Assembly: GCA_018970165.1 (NCBI GenBank)
Contig: JAGWWZ010000041.1
Coordinates: 1 to 34,392 of the forward strand
Direction: 5' to 3'
DNA length: 34,392 bases
Source: Planctomycetota bacterium
Lineage (GTDB): Bacteria; Planctomycetota; Planctomycetia; Pirellulales; Pirellulaceae
Shown here: positions 26,080-34,392 of the stretch, piece by piece
Layout: every line of letters starts with the position of its first letter
Position numbering within the stretch: position 1 is the stretch's first letter
Position numbers and translations under genes: made by a program
Notes under the pieces: generated by a model
Database searches by the model: none
Told to the model about the DNA's origin: nothing
What the model saw: the letters and a program-made list of their open reading frames with translations, nothing else

Positions 26080-28647
26080 TTAATGGCTATCTGTCGCCAG
26101 CAACTTCTCGCATTCCTTGCGCCAGATTTCGAAGACGAGTTTGTCGAATGCGTTTGCTTTCTGTAATTCATCACTGGCTTGATTCCAATCGCTTTTGAAT
26201 GAAAGCGTTGCGTCAATGAAAACGTTCTTTGCCAACTCGCGATTTCCTAATCGATGAAACGCCATCGCTTTGACAAGATCCCCGGTGCAGCGAATGATGA
26301 AGAAAGTTTCCTTTTGGTTGAACTGATGAACGGTTTGTATCGCCGAATCGAACTCCCCGTTGCGATACTTTGCCATCGACTTTGCGAGGAGTATCCAAAA
26401 TGAGACTGTTTTATCTAAGGCAGATGCCTTGTCAGCGAGGGCAACCGCATCAGCAACCTCGACTTCATTTCCAGGTAGTAACAGCGCCGCCTTAGCCGCT
26501 CGTTCTGCAAATACAGGTTTCGGATTCCAGTACCCGATCTCGACAAGCCGCTTGCAATACATTCGGTAGTCGTCGCGATTACCTAGACCATCTTCCACCA
26601 GAAAAGCTTCGAGGATCGCGGCTTTGTAATTTGGCTCATGATCGTTCCCATTGACCATGAGGGTCATCCCCAAGGCATCCCGTGCGTCAGAGTACTCCTG
26701 TTTCAGGACGTAATCATCAGCTTGTTCCCAAGCGCGTGGTGCTTCCTCGCTTCCCTGAACATAAAGAAATACCATGGCCGCACTGGCAATGAAGCTGGTG
26801 ATTCGCCAAGGCCAAGACCATGATCGACCTGCAAAGCAGATTCCGGCAAACATCACGAATAGTGTCAGGCAAACTAACCATGCACTTGGAACGTATAATT
26901 GCGCGCCAACTAGTCGGGCAAAAACATAGAGGATTAGAAAAAGAATAAATAATGCGAGTGAGAAGGTCATGTCTATGTAGCGAACTACGATACGTGTGAA
27001 AGATCTTTCCTGATCCATCAATTTCCATGCGTAGGTCGCGCCCAAGACAACTGCTGGCATCATCGCCAAAAACAAAAGTGTGCCAGCCCACAGTCCAATG
27101 GGAATACCTGTGAGCAGATCCTGGTCGATTTTCTTGAGCAACAATTGTCCGCGTTCAGATTCGCTTTGTGTCGCGAGATCGGGATAGAAGTGGAGGATTG
27201 CTTGTTGCGAAAACTGATCGAGATCCGGATCATCGCGAGAGGCTTGCTCTACCAATCGCATAGCAATGGATGTTCTAGAAGATATCGCAGCCTGGATCGG
27301 TCCGATGACTCCCGTTAACTGACTGAATCCCGCACAAAACATCCCTGCGATTAGGCCGACGCTGGCCGCTGCGTTGCGGTTCGGTGGTCGGGTCATAAAA
27401 ACCGACAGGAAGCCACACATCGAAACAACTAGCGGCCAGCCAACAAGGCAAAGGGGAAGTAAAAAAATCGTCGGTATATACGAATGAAAAGCAAGTAACG
27501 GCTTGCGAACGGATGGAAAATACTCCTCGTGGAATAAATTTGCGAGATGGAATGGACGAGAGTAAAAACCGAGGAATAAAAGTGCGAGGAGCAACCCGCA
27601 GATGGTACCGACGATCGCGGCACCACCTGCCATCTGCAAATTTCGCTTGACCCAAACTCCGGCTAGCGATCCCAAGGATGCCGCTCGCACCGAGACCGGT
27701 TCGCCACGCGACCACCGCTCGAGATCCTCCGCAACCGACTCAGCACTCGAATAGCGGCGATTCGGATCGCGATCCAAGCACTTCATGCAGATCAACTCCA
27801 GGTCGATCGGTACATCGGGCTTGATCTGCCGCGGCGCGACCGGATCCTCGCTCATCGACTTGATCATAATGTCCAACGCATTTTCCGCTTCGTACGTCTG
27901 TCGCCCAGTCAGTAATCGGTAGAGGATTGCGCCGATGCTGTAGATGTCCGTCGCTATGGTAATATTCTTGTTGCCCGCAACTTGCTCGGGAGCCGTGTAC
28001 GCTGGAGTCCCCATCATCGCACCGGTCTTGGTGTTCTCCGAATCGCGATGCGTGATCTTGGCTAGACCAAAGTCAGTGATCAACGGATCGCCCGTCTCAT
28101 CGAGCAGAATATTGCTCGGCTTCAGATCCCGATGCAAAATGCCTCTCTGATGTGCGTGATGGACGGCTCGCGACACCTTGGTTAACAAGCTGACGGCACA
28201 TCGCGTATCTTTTTCATACTTGGCGATCGACGATTGAACCGATCCGCCGGTGATCAATTTCATAGCGAAGAACGGTTGGTTGTCGATTTCCCCGATCTCA
28301 TACACCGGAGTGATCCCTGGATGATCAAGGCTCGCGGCGGCCTCTGCTTCGACATAGAAACGCGAGATCGCCTCGCTGGAAGCAAACTCGCCGGACAAGA
28401 TCATTTTGAGTGCTACGATCCGATTGAGCTTCCGGTGCCGTGCTCGATAGACGACCCCCATACCTCCCCGCGCGATCTCCTCGAGCAGTTCATAATCACC
28501 GAACGTCTTGGACGTTCCCATCGTTGAAGTCACCCCATCACCGCGGGAGGGATGCGGCATCATCTCATTGTCGCTCCGATCAGGCAGAGGTGGCCGTAGG
28601 GTAGGAGCGTCCTCGGGTCCGAGTTCTCCATCGGAGGGATTTCGCAT
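26080..28647 (-). CDS. Transmembrane Ser/Thr protein kinase with TPR-like tail
   Basis: An 855-residue PknB-type kinase. The kinase domain spans about residues 49-315. It has the Gly-rich loop 'IARGGMGVVYRARH', the ATP-binding Lys at 81, HRDLKPSN (172-179, catalytic D174), DFG at 192-194 and APE at 219-221, all intact. A pseudo-juxtamembrane linker leads to a first helix (about 340-361). A polytopic region with roughly six to eight hydrophobic segments follows, then a C-terminal soluble domain of about 230 residues with weak TPR-like helical repeats ('QEYSDARDALGMTLMVNGND', 'FWILLAKSMAKYRNGEFDSAIQTV'). It probably phosphorylates cytoplasmic targets in response to a membrane or C-terminal signal. 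Bracketed by two clusters of the same palindromic repeat. Confidence 0.9.
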   Translation of the reverse strand: MRNPSDGELGPEDAPTLRPPLPDRSDNEMMPHPSRGDGVTSTMGTSKTFGDYELLEEIARGGMGVVYRARHRKLNRIVALKMILSGEFASSEAISRFYVEAEAAASLDHPGITPVYEIGEIDNQPFFAMKLITGGSVQSSIAKYEKDTRCAVSLLTKVSRAVHHAHQRGILHRDLKPSNILLDETGDPLITDFGLAKITHRDSENTKTGAMMGTPAYTAPEQVAGNKNITIATDIYSIGAILYRLLTGRQTYEAENALDIMIKSMSEDPVAPRQIKPDVPIDLELICMKCLDRDPNRRYSSAESVAEDLERWSRGEPVSVRAASLGSLAGVWVKRNLQMAGGAAIVGTICGLLLALLFLGFYSRPFHLANLFHEEYFPSVRKPLLAFHSYIPTIFLLPLCLVGWPLVVSMCGFLSVFMTRPPNRNAAASVGLIAGMFCAGFSQLTGVIGPIQAAISSRTSIAMRLVEQASRDDPDLDQFSQQAILHFYPDLATQSESERGQLLLKKIDQDLLTGIPIGLWAGTLLFLAMMPAVVLGATYAWKLMDQERSFTRIVVRYIDMTFSLALFILFLILYVFARLVGAQLYVPSAWLVCLTLFVMFAGICFAGRSWSWPWRITSFIASAAMVFLYVQGSEEAPRAWEQADDYVLKQEYSDARDALGMTLMVNGNDHEPNYKAAILEAFLVEDGLGNRDDYRMYCKRLVEIGYWNPKPVFAERAAKAALLLPGNEVEVADAVALADKASALDKTVSFWILLAKSMAKYRNGEFDSAIQTVHQFNQKETFFIIRCTGDLVKAMAFHRLGNRELAKNVFIDATLSFKSDWNQASDELQKANAFDKLVFEIWRKECEKLLATDSH

Positions 28648-28843
28648 AATCTCATGGCCTTATTGAGCAACTTGCGTGGACACTGATCCGGCGCCATCAC
28701 TAGCATCATATCACGTTTGGGTGTTCGATCGATCGATTGCTAGTTATCGGTTTGGGGATTAACGTTCTGCATCAACCGGTATACACGGGCGTCCATGGCG
28801 AGCCGGGAACTCGGCTTTGCAACGAGCAGAGAGAAACCTCATC

Positions 28844-28932
28844 GTACGACGGACTTCCAGTCGGTCGGCTCAGGCAGATCGACTTCCCAGTCGGTCGGTT
28901 CAGGTAGATCACGGACTGGAAGTCCGTGATAC
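28844..28932. repeat. Second copy of the palindromic repeat element
   Basis: It starts GTACGACGGACTTCC (28844-28858), identical to the arm at 25876, and ends GGAAGTCCGTGATAC (28918-28932), matching the other arm at 13 of 15 positions. Both loci continue with similar bases (TACAAAGTGCG and TACAAGATGCG). Inside are two tandem copies of a 29/30-base unit at 28852-28880 and 28881-28910 (GACTTCC...AGTCGGTCGG...AGATC). ATCACGGACT-GGA-AGTCCGTGAT (28908-28930) forms a 10-bp perfect stem. Confidence 0.88.
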
Positions 28933-29026
28933 AAGATGCGCAATGAGCATCGCGAGGTTTGCCAAGGTTCCAACCGGAGGCTAGCGTCCACCGGCTGATG
29001 TCGAAAACAAACGTCTCCCTTCGAGC

Positions 29027-29032
29027 TATAAT
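29027..29032 (+). promoter_or_regulatory. Possible -10 box (TATAAT)
   Basis: A perfect TATAAT lies 50 bases before ATG 29082, but no convincing -35 is found at 16-18 bases upstream (best TCGAAA with a 20-base spacer). If real, it would exclude the longer start at 28959 and favour 29082. Confidence 0.22.
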
Positions 29033-29081
29033 GCATCGTGAACGACGCAAGTTTCTTACCCTCCCAACTGCTGTGACTTCG

Positions 29082-32000
29082 ATGCGAAACAGCCTACGAC
29101 GTAATTCTATCCGCGACGCACGACGATCGCTGCGTAGGATTGTCAGCTGTCTAGCTCTAAGTGGCATCGCCTTGTCCCTCTTCGTTTGCAATCGTATTCA
29201 TGCCCAAGGGCTCACACCCGAAGAAGCTCTCTCGAAAATGCAGGTCGCTCCAGGACTGCGCGTTGACCTGGTCGCAAGCGAACCGCTCGTCCGGCAACCG
29301 GTTGCGATCGATTGGGACGATCGCGGCCGATTGTGGGTGATCCAATACCTTCAGTATCCCAATCCTGAAGGACTGCAACGAGTCAGCGTCGATCGCTATT
29401 CTCGCACTCGCTACGATCGTGTCCCACCGCCACCGCCACACGGTCCGCGAGGCGCGGATCGTCTGACGATTCTCTCCGATACCGATCACGACGGTCGGAT
29501 GGACCAAGCCAAGGACTTTGTCGATGGTCTCAACCTCGCCTCGGGATTCGCGTTCGGACACGGTGGTGTGTTCGTGCTGAATGTCCCATATCTCCTCTTT
29601 TACCAAGACCGAGACCGCGATGATCGTCCCGATAGCGATCCGATCGTCTTGCTGGAAGGGTTCGGCATGCAGGATGCCCACAGTGTCGCAAACTCATTGA
29701 CCTGGGGGCCCGATGGTTGGCTCTACGGTTGCCAAGGAAGCACCGTGACTTCGGTGATCCGCGGGATCGAGTTCCAACAAGGGGTCTGGCGCTACCATCC
29801 GAAGTCCAAAGCATTCGAATTATTCTGCGAAGGGGGTGGCAACAGCTGGGGACTCGACTTTGATGCAACCGGCCACTTGCTCTACAGCACCAACTACGGG
29901 GGCTATGTGTTGCTCCATGGTGTTCAGGGAGCCTACTACGCAAAGACATTCGCCAAGCACGGGGCGCTGCATAATCCGTTCACGTTTGGCTACTTCGAGC
30001 ATGCGTCACATGCTAACTTTACCGGCGGCCATGTGACCGTCGGTGGCATGATTTATCAAAGCGATCGATTGCCCGACATGTATCGAGGCAAATACCTCGG
30101 AGCGGATCTCTTAGGACATGCCGCCCACTGGCATCATATTGAGCCTCGAGGTTCCACGGTATCGACCGCACATGGCGGGACGTTTCTCAAGGCAAACGAT
30201 CCATGGTTTGCACCCTCGGATTTGACCGTGGGGCCCGACGGTGCGATCTACATCGCCGATTGGCATGATGCGAGGATGGCACACCCCGATCCCGATGCTC
30301 AGTGGGACCGATCCAACGGCCGCATTTATCGAATCACCTCCTCGGACGGACCCCGCACCGTAATGGTGACGGACCTCGCAACTCTTTCGGACACCGACTT
30401 GCTGCAACGAATCATCCCAGAGGTTGCCTCCCGCGAATCGTCATCAGCAAGGCCGGATGCGTGGCACACTCGCCGCGCTCGGACGGAACTGATTCGTCGG
30501 TATGCAAGCATGCAACCCGATGGGGCGCAATCTCCCGATGCCTTGATCGAACGATTGCGCAAGGCTGCACTGGAAAGCAACGATGCGGACACGGCGCTGC
30601 AGGCGTTCTGGACTTGGACCTGTCTTGCGAATCTCTCCGAATCGGACTGGCAATCCCTTCTCGACAGCCCACATCCGGCCGTTCGTCGATGGACGATTCG
30701 CTCTTTGGGGGATCTGCAAGTCACAACGCAATCCCCGATGTCCATCGAACTGGCGCATCACTTAGACGCCCTGGCAGAGACCGAACCAGATATCCATGTG
30801 CGTCAACAACTGGCAAGTACCGCAGCCCGTCTGCCAGCGAACATTGCCATGCCTATCATCAATGCCAATATCAATCGGAGCATCGACGTCGAAGACCCGT
30901 TTCTTCCACTGCTATGGTGGTGGGCGGTCGAACGCCATTGCATTACCGGCAATGAAGAGGTCCTCAAACGATTCGTACGACCAACATTGTGGAAATCGCA
31001 ACTCGGTCGCGACAAACTGCTACCGTTGCTGGCTCGTCGATATACCGCAGAAACCACAAGCGTCGGTCTCGGTTCGCTCGTTCGTTTGCTGCGAGCATGT
31101 CCAACGCTGCAGGATCGACTTGCGCTGTGGCGAGAAATCGACCTCGGGCTTGCGATGAAATCCACCATCGATGCATCGACTGAGGTCGTCAATTCGACGA
31201 GCAACACGGATAGTTCGGCCGGGGATGCTTTGCGAAAGTTGCTTCGCGAAGATATAGAGCAACAGCCATCGAGCCTGCCACTGATACGCGTTGCCATCCG
31301 CTTGGGCGATCCGGCCGGAGAAGGAAGCTGCCTATCTTCTATCAAAAGCCACGGTGCGGACGATCCGTCGATCGTTGACTTCATCGATGCTCTCTCGCTG
31401 CGGCCTCGCGAGGATCAGCTTGAGTTCCTTGAAGGGATCCTGCAAAGAACACAAACTCCAGCGGTTTCGATGGCGTGCCTCAACTATCTTGGAAAACTCG
31501 AATCATCCGAGTGGAGTGAACGTTTGCTCGATCGAATTGCGAGAGACCAATCGCTGAAGATCCGGGAACGGACGATTGCGATTCTCGTTTCTCGCCCATC
31601 GACTGCAATGCAGTTGTTGCATCGCATCGATCGCCAGCAAATGCCAACCACGACATTGTCGATCGACCAAGTCCGTTCGCTAGCAGCTTTCCATGATGCG
31701 TCAATCGATGAGCTGGTGCGGAAACATTGGGGACGATTGGCGAGTGCGACACCCGAGGAAAAGCTGGCCGAAGTTCGGCGATTGAATAATGATTTGAGGG
31801 CCGCGGGCGGGGATCGGCAACATGGTAAAAAGCTTTTCGACGAGCATTGCGCTTCATGCCATAAACTTTTTGGGGAAGGGAAAGAAGTCGGTCCGGAATT
31901 GACCAGTGCTAACCGTAAAGATCGTGATTATCTGCTCGTCTCGATCGTCGATCCGAGCAGCGTGATTCGACGCGAGTATGTCTCGACGGCGATTCGCACC

Positions 32001-32225
32001 CAAGATGGTCGCATCATCACAGGCCTCGTCCGCGATGCGGTGAACGGAAAAGTCGTCGTCCATGTCGCGACGGGTGATCCGATCGAAATGTCGCTGGATG
32101 AAATCGATGAAATGAAGGAGTCCGAAGTGTCGCTCATGCCCGAAGATTTGTATCGAACATGGTCGCCCCAAAACTTGCGCGACTTGTTCGCTTATCTTCA
32201 GTCCGAAGGGCCTATTCCCCAGTAG
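29082..32225 (+). CDS. PVC-type heme-binding CxxCH protein
   Basis: A 1047-residue exported protein, counted from ATG 29082. That start places a basic head and a hydrophobic signal ('IVSCLALSGIALSLFVCNRIHAQG') at the N-terminus; longer in-frame starts exist at 28959 and 29031. The N-terminal half is a beta-propeller/glucose-dehydrogenase-like 'membrane-bound dehydrogenase' domain ('VAIDWDDRGRLWVIQYLQYP', 'NSLTWGPDGWLYGCQGS', 'DLTVGPDGAIYIADWHD'). The middle is a HEAT-like helical region. The C-terminus is a c-type cytochrome domain with CASCH ('FDEHCASCHKLFGEGKEVGPEL') and 'IVDPSSVIRREYVSTAIRTQDGRIITG'. It probably oxidises a periplasmic carbohydrate and passes electrons to the heme; the substrate is unknown. 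Confidence 0.88.
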   Translation: MRNSLRRNSIRDARRSLRRIVSCLALSGIALSLFVCNRIHAQGLTPEEALSKMQVAPGLRVDLVASEPLVRQPVAIDWDDRGRLWVIQYLQYPNPEGLQRVSVDRYSRTRYDRVPPPPPHGPRGADRLTILSDTDHDGRMDQAKDFVDGLNLASGFAFGHGGVFVLNVPYLLFYQDRDRDDRPDSDPIVLLEGFGMQDAHSVANSLTWGPDGWLYGCQGSTVTSVIRGIEFQQGVWRYHPKSKAFELFCEGGGNSWGLDFDATGHLLYSTNYGGYVLLHGVQGAYYAKTFAKHGALHNPFTFGYFEHASHANFTGGHVTVGGMIYQSDRLPDMYRGKYLGADLLGHAAHWHHIEPRGSTVSTAHGGTFLKANDPWFAPSDLTVGPDGAIYIADWHDARMAHPDPDAQWDRSNGRIYRITSSDGPRTVMVTDLATLSDTDLLQRIIPEVASRESSSARPDAWHTRRARTELIRRYASMQPDGAQSPDALIERLRKAALESNDADTALQAFWTWTCLANLSESDWQSLLDSPHPAVRRWTIRSLGDLQVTTQSPMSIELAHHLDALAETEPDIHVRQQLASTAARLPANIAMPIINANINRSIDVEDPFLPLLWWWAVERHCITGNEEVLKRFVRPTLWKSQLGRDKLLPLLARRYTAETTSVGLGSLVRLLRACPTLQDRLALWREIDLGLAMKSTIDASTEVVNSTSNTDSSAGDALRKLLREDIEQQPSSLPLIRVAIRLGDPAGEGSCLSSIKSHGADDPSIVDFIDALSLRPREDQLEFLEGILQRTQTPAVSMACLNYLGKLESSEWSERLLDRIARDQSLKIRERTIAILVSRPSTAMQLLHRIDRQQMPTTTLSIDQVRSLAAFHDASIDELVRKHWGRLASATPEEKLAEVRRLNNDLRAAGGDRQHGKKLFDEHCASCHKLFGEGKEVGPELTSANRKDRDYLLVSIVDPSSVIRREYVSTAIRTQDGRIITGLVRDAVNGKVVVHVATGDPIEMSLDEIDEMKESEVSLMPEDLYRTWSPQNLRDLFAYLQSEGPIPQ

Positions 32226-32254
32226 TCAACGAATCCGACGGAAATTGTACAGAA

Positions 32255-33388
32255 ATGAAACTTTTCCATTGCTCGATAGATAGCTCCAATCGTCGCACCG
32301 TTGTGATAGCGGTTTTCCAAACCATCCTGGCCATCGTTGCGTGCCTTGGTTTCCGAAACGATGCCTCGCAGTGCTTGGCTCAAGAGCAAACTGGCCAGCG
32401 TGTTTATCGCAACCAAATGCAAAGAATCGAGTCACCTAAACCACTCTTGGCGGATTATCCGGAGTTCTTCGAACCGATCTTGGAAGAAAGTCACTTCGAA
32501 GCCCCCGCTATTGTCGACGATCCGATGGCGGATATGGCTGTGCGGGCTTGGCGATTCAGTTACAACGCACGCGGCATTATCGAGATGCCGAACTATCTCC
32601 GCGCTCGTGATACTGCAATCATCATGGTCCATCCCTGGGCGATCGACGACACTTGGGGTTGGGTCACCCCCGAACCGAACGGAGTGGCTGATTTTTGCAC
32701 GCCTCGGAAAAACGAGCTTGCATCGAAGCATTCCCGCGAAGTGATCAATCCGTTTCTGAAGCGGTTTCGGACGAGCGTCGGACTGGTGATGTACAGCGTC
32801 CCCGGCAACGCCGATCCGATTCGAACGCGGGTCTACCGAACCTTTCAGAAGAACCCCGATGCTCAGGAGCGTGCGGAGGGAACGAAGCAATTGCGAAAAG
32901 TCTTATCAGACTTCGACTACCGAGGTGAACCTCTTCCGAAAACGATAGCCTTAAGCCAAGCAAGCCCAGTGGCCGATTACTTCCGCCAGTTCCCAGGACT
33001 CGATGCCTCGGATCGTTTTAATGGTAAAGGCTTTTGGTCTCTTCCGATTCCGGTCAGTACGGCCATCGACGTCGAACCCGAAGACGTACTGATCTTCGAT
33101 GGCGAAGGCTATCCGGCGCTGAGGGATTTTCTGAAACAGAATGGCATTCGCCATGTGCTCTTGACCGGTTATGCGACCGACATGTGCTACTGTCGCACAA
33201 CCGCTGGATACGAAAACCTATCGAAAGATTTCAATGTTTTTCTGGTCGCCGACGCATCATTGGCCACCTTTCCATCGAATACCAGTCCACGCTTTGCGGT
33301 CAACGCAGCGATCTCCTATGCGGCGCTCAATCAGTTGATCACTCAGGTGTCCTGGGTGCACCCCATCGAACGAGACGGGAGCAAATAA
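32255..33388 (+). CDS. Exported isochorismatase-like cysteine hydrolase
   Basis: A 377-residue protein. A signal region (about 13-42, 'TVVIAVFQTILAIVACLGF') precedes an isochorismatase/cysteine-hydrolase fold. The strand 'TAIIMVHPWAIDDTWGW' is where the family normally has its catalytic Asp. 'VLLTGYATDMCYCRTTAGYENLS' contains the nucleophile-type Cys (C311), and 'NVFLVADASLATFPS' closes the fold. The usual Asp of 'D-x-Q' is not visible in the first strand, so the active site may be altered. The start at 32255 avoids overlap with the upstream gene (stop 32225); an in-frame ATG at 32159 would overlap it by 67 bases. Natural substrates in the family are amides or isochorismate-like compounds; the target here is unknown. 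Confidence 0.75.
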   Translation: MKLFHCSIDSSNRRTVVIAVFQTILAIVACLGFRNDASQCLAQEQTGQRVYRNQMQRIESPKPLLADYPEFFEPILEESHFEAPAIVDDPMADMAVRAWRFSYNARGIIEMPNYLRARDTAIIMVHPWAIDDTWGWVTPEPNGVADFCTPRKNELASKHSREVINPFLKRFRTSVGLVMYSVPGNADPIRTRVYRTFQKNPDAQERAEGTKQLRKVLSDFDYRGEPLPKTIALSQASPVADYFRQFPGLDASDRFNGKGFWSLPIPVSTAIDVEPEDVLIFDGEGYPALRDFLKQNGIRHVLLTGYATDMCYCRTTAGYENLSKDFNVFLVADASLATFPSNTSPRFAVNAAISYAALNQLITQVSWVHPIERDGSK

Positions 33389-33391
33389 CGC

Positions 33392-34392
33392 ATGATGGAT
33401 CGAACAACATCACTACTTAAATCTCGGAGGCAATGGTTGGCGGGATCCTTGGCGACAGGGGTTGCAGCATCAGGCGTGTTGGAAGCGTGCTATGCGCAGG
33501 TATCTGAGAAAAAAGTAGCCCGCATCGCGATCACGCTCGACCTGGAAATGTCTCGCAATTTCCCAACGTGGGAAACGACGCATTGGGATTACGAAAAGGG
33601 TAACCTTGACGAGCCAACCAAACGCTACGCGAGTGAAGCAGCCAAACGGGTCCGTGAGCGCGGAGGCGTCGTCCATTTCTTTGTCGTCGGCCAAGTGTTC
33701 GAACAAGCCAACGTCGATTGGTTGCGTGACATCGCTGAGGCAGGACACCCGATTGGAAATCACACCTACGATCATATCAACGTCCTGGCCAACCGCAGGG
33801 AGGATTTGCAATTCCGATTCCAGCGAGCACCATGGTTGCTACCCGATCACCCAGTCATCGATTTGATACGCGAAAACATTGAACGGACAACTAAGGCGAT
33901 GCAAAGTCGGCTTGGAATCCAACCGCAAGGTTTTCGAACACCCGGTGGATTTCATGATGGGCTTCGCAAGCATCCCGAGGTGCGGTCGCTGCTCAAAGAG
34001 CTCGGATACCGTTGGGCGAGTAGCCTGTATCCTGCGCATCCCAACACCGATCCGCATCAAGAGCCATCTGATTCGATACTCGATGCCATCGCTTTGGCGC
34101 AGCAAGCCTCGCAACCGTTCACCTATCCTGATGGCTTGATGGAAATACCCATGAGTCCGATCAGCGATATCGGCGCCTTCCGAACGTGTCGTTGGAAATT
34201 GGATTGGTTTCTTCGTTCGGTCGAACGAAGCGTCCGTTGGGCAATCGAGCATGGGGCGACATTCGATTTTCTTGCCCACCCCTCTTGCTTGGGGGTGATG
34301 GATCCCGAATTCAAGACGCTCGATTTGATTTGCAGACTGGTCGAAGAATCCGCAAGCCGAGCGGAACTGACGGACTTGAACGCAATCGCAGC
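33392..34392 (+). CDS. Exported polysaccharide deacetylase (3' end outside the window)
   Basis: A frame of at least 333 codons from ATG 33392, open to the window edge. A twin-Arg pair with hydrophobic stretch ('SRRQWLAGSLATGVAASG', from residue 11) suggests Tat export. A NodB-type deacetylase domain follows: 'IAITLDLE' with D50, 'GNHTYDH' with the metal His pair H124/H128, the arm motif 'FRTPGGF', and 'DFLAHPS' near the end. These enzymes remove N- or O-acetyl groups from chitin-like or other polysaccharides, or from peptidoglycan. Motif 1 reads TLDLE instead of the usual TFDDG. It starts 3 bases after the preceding hydrolase stop, so the two are cotranscribed. Both are exported. Confidence 0.85.
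   Translation, partial: MMDRTTSLLKSRRQWLAGSLATGVAASGVLEACYAQVSEKKVARIAITLDLEMSRNFPTWETTHWDYEKGNLDEPTKRYASEAAKRVRERGGVVHFFVVGQVFEQANVDWLRDIAEAGHPIGNHTYDHINVLANRREDLQFRFQRAPWLLPDHPVIDLIRENIERTTKAMQSRLGIQPQGFRTPGGFHDGLRKHPEVRSLLKELGYRWASSLYPAHPNTDPHQEPSDSILDAIALAQQASQPFTYPDGLMEIPMSPISDIGAFRTCRWKLDWFLRSVERSVRWAIEHGATFDFLAHPSCLGVMDPEFKTLDLICRLVEESASRAELTDLNAIA

Larger units (their letters stand above)
28648..29081. other. Gene-free divergent spacer with repeat element
   Basis: This is the stretch between the kinase start and the chosen start of the PVC-type heme gene. Apart from the repeat element at 28844-28932 and a TATAAT at 29027-29032, no gene or structured RNA was recognised. Open frames here mostly translate the repeats. 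Confidence 0.6.

Noticed and set aside
28772-29191. 139-codon minus-strand frame upstream of the PVC heme gene
   Set aside because: Its distinctive part is a translation of the palindromic repeats (repeating NRPTGK/SRPTGS-like text), and the rest is antisense to the start of the heme gene.

Overview
The window looks like chromosomal DNA of a planctomycete, probably of the Pirellulales (Rhodopirellula/Blastopirellula-like). The strongest evidence is a set of lineage-typical families in one stretch: a PSCyt1/PSCyt2/PSD1 (DUF1549/DUF1553) cytochrome-type protein followed by a DUF1501 protein and a Tat-exported Gfo/Idh/MocA oxidoreductase, a PVC-type heme-binding CxxCH protein, a polytopic Ser/Thr kinase and a Minf_1886 protein. 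lpxD, lpxI, a FadL-type porin and lolD show a Gram-negative envelope. No rRNA, tRNA, CRISPR array or transposase gene was recognised.

Left part (1-8.5 kb): a divergent FtsQ-like POTRA protein on the minus strand faces lpxD-lpxI (lipid A synthesis) on the plus strand. lpxI converges on xylB and overlaps it by 58 bp at the 3' ends. Then come a solute-binding-like lipoprotein, a membrane-anchored TPR protein and a short paralogue of that protein's N-terminal membrane region. The last two appear to have been duplicated together with their promoter.

Middle (8.5-16.4 kb, all minus strand): a FadL-type outer membrane protein; a tight sthA-hemQ-lolD operon (NAD(P) transhydrogenase, coproheme decarboxylase, ABC ATPase); and a leuC-leuD-thiS-thiG operon (leucine isomerase subunits plus thiamine thiazole synthesis) with a good sigma70-like promoter upstream of leuC.

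16.5-19.7 kb (plus strand): a TerB-like helical protein, cysC (APS kinase), an RDD membrane protein, a RicT/PSP1 protein and a Minf_1886 protein. They are closely spaced, with a TGATG stop/start overlap between ricT and Minf_1886. A possible 31-residue membrane micro-ORF starts inside the end of the Minf_1886 gene.

19.7-34.4 kb: a planctomycete extracytoplasmic redox and degradation region. It holds the PSCyt/PSD1 protein with a discoidin-like insert, DUF1501, Gfo/Idh/MocA, a large transmembrane Ser/Thr kinase on the minus strand, the PVC-type heme protein, an exported cysteine hydrolase and an exported polysaccharide deacetylase cut by the window end. The kinase is bracketed by two clusters of the same palindromic repeat (25.77-25.96 kb and 28.84-28.93 kb), the clearest non-coding structure in the window. 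The most unusual items are this repeat pair, the promoter-plus-gene duplication at 6.3-8.5 kb, and the RDD-RicT-Minf_1886-micro-ORF module.
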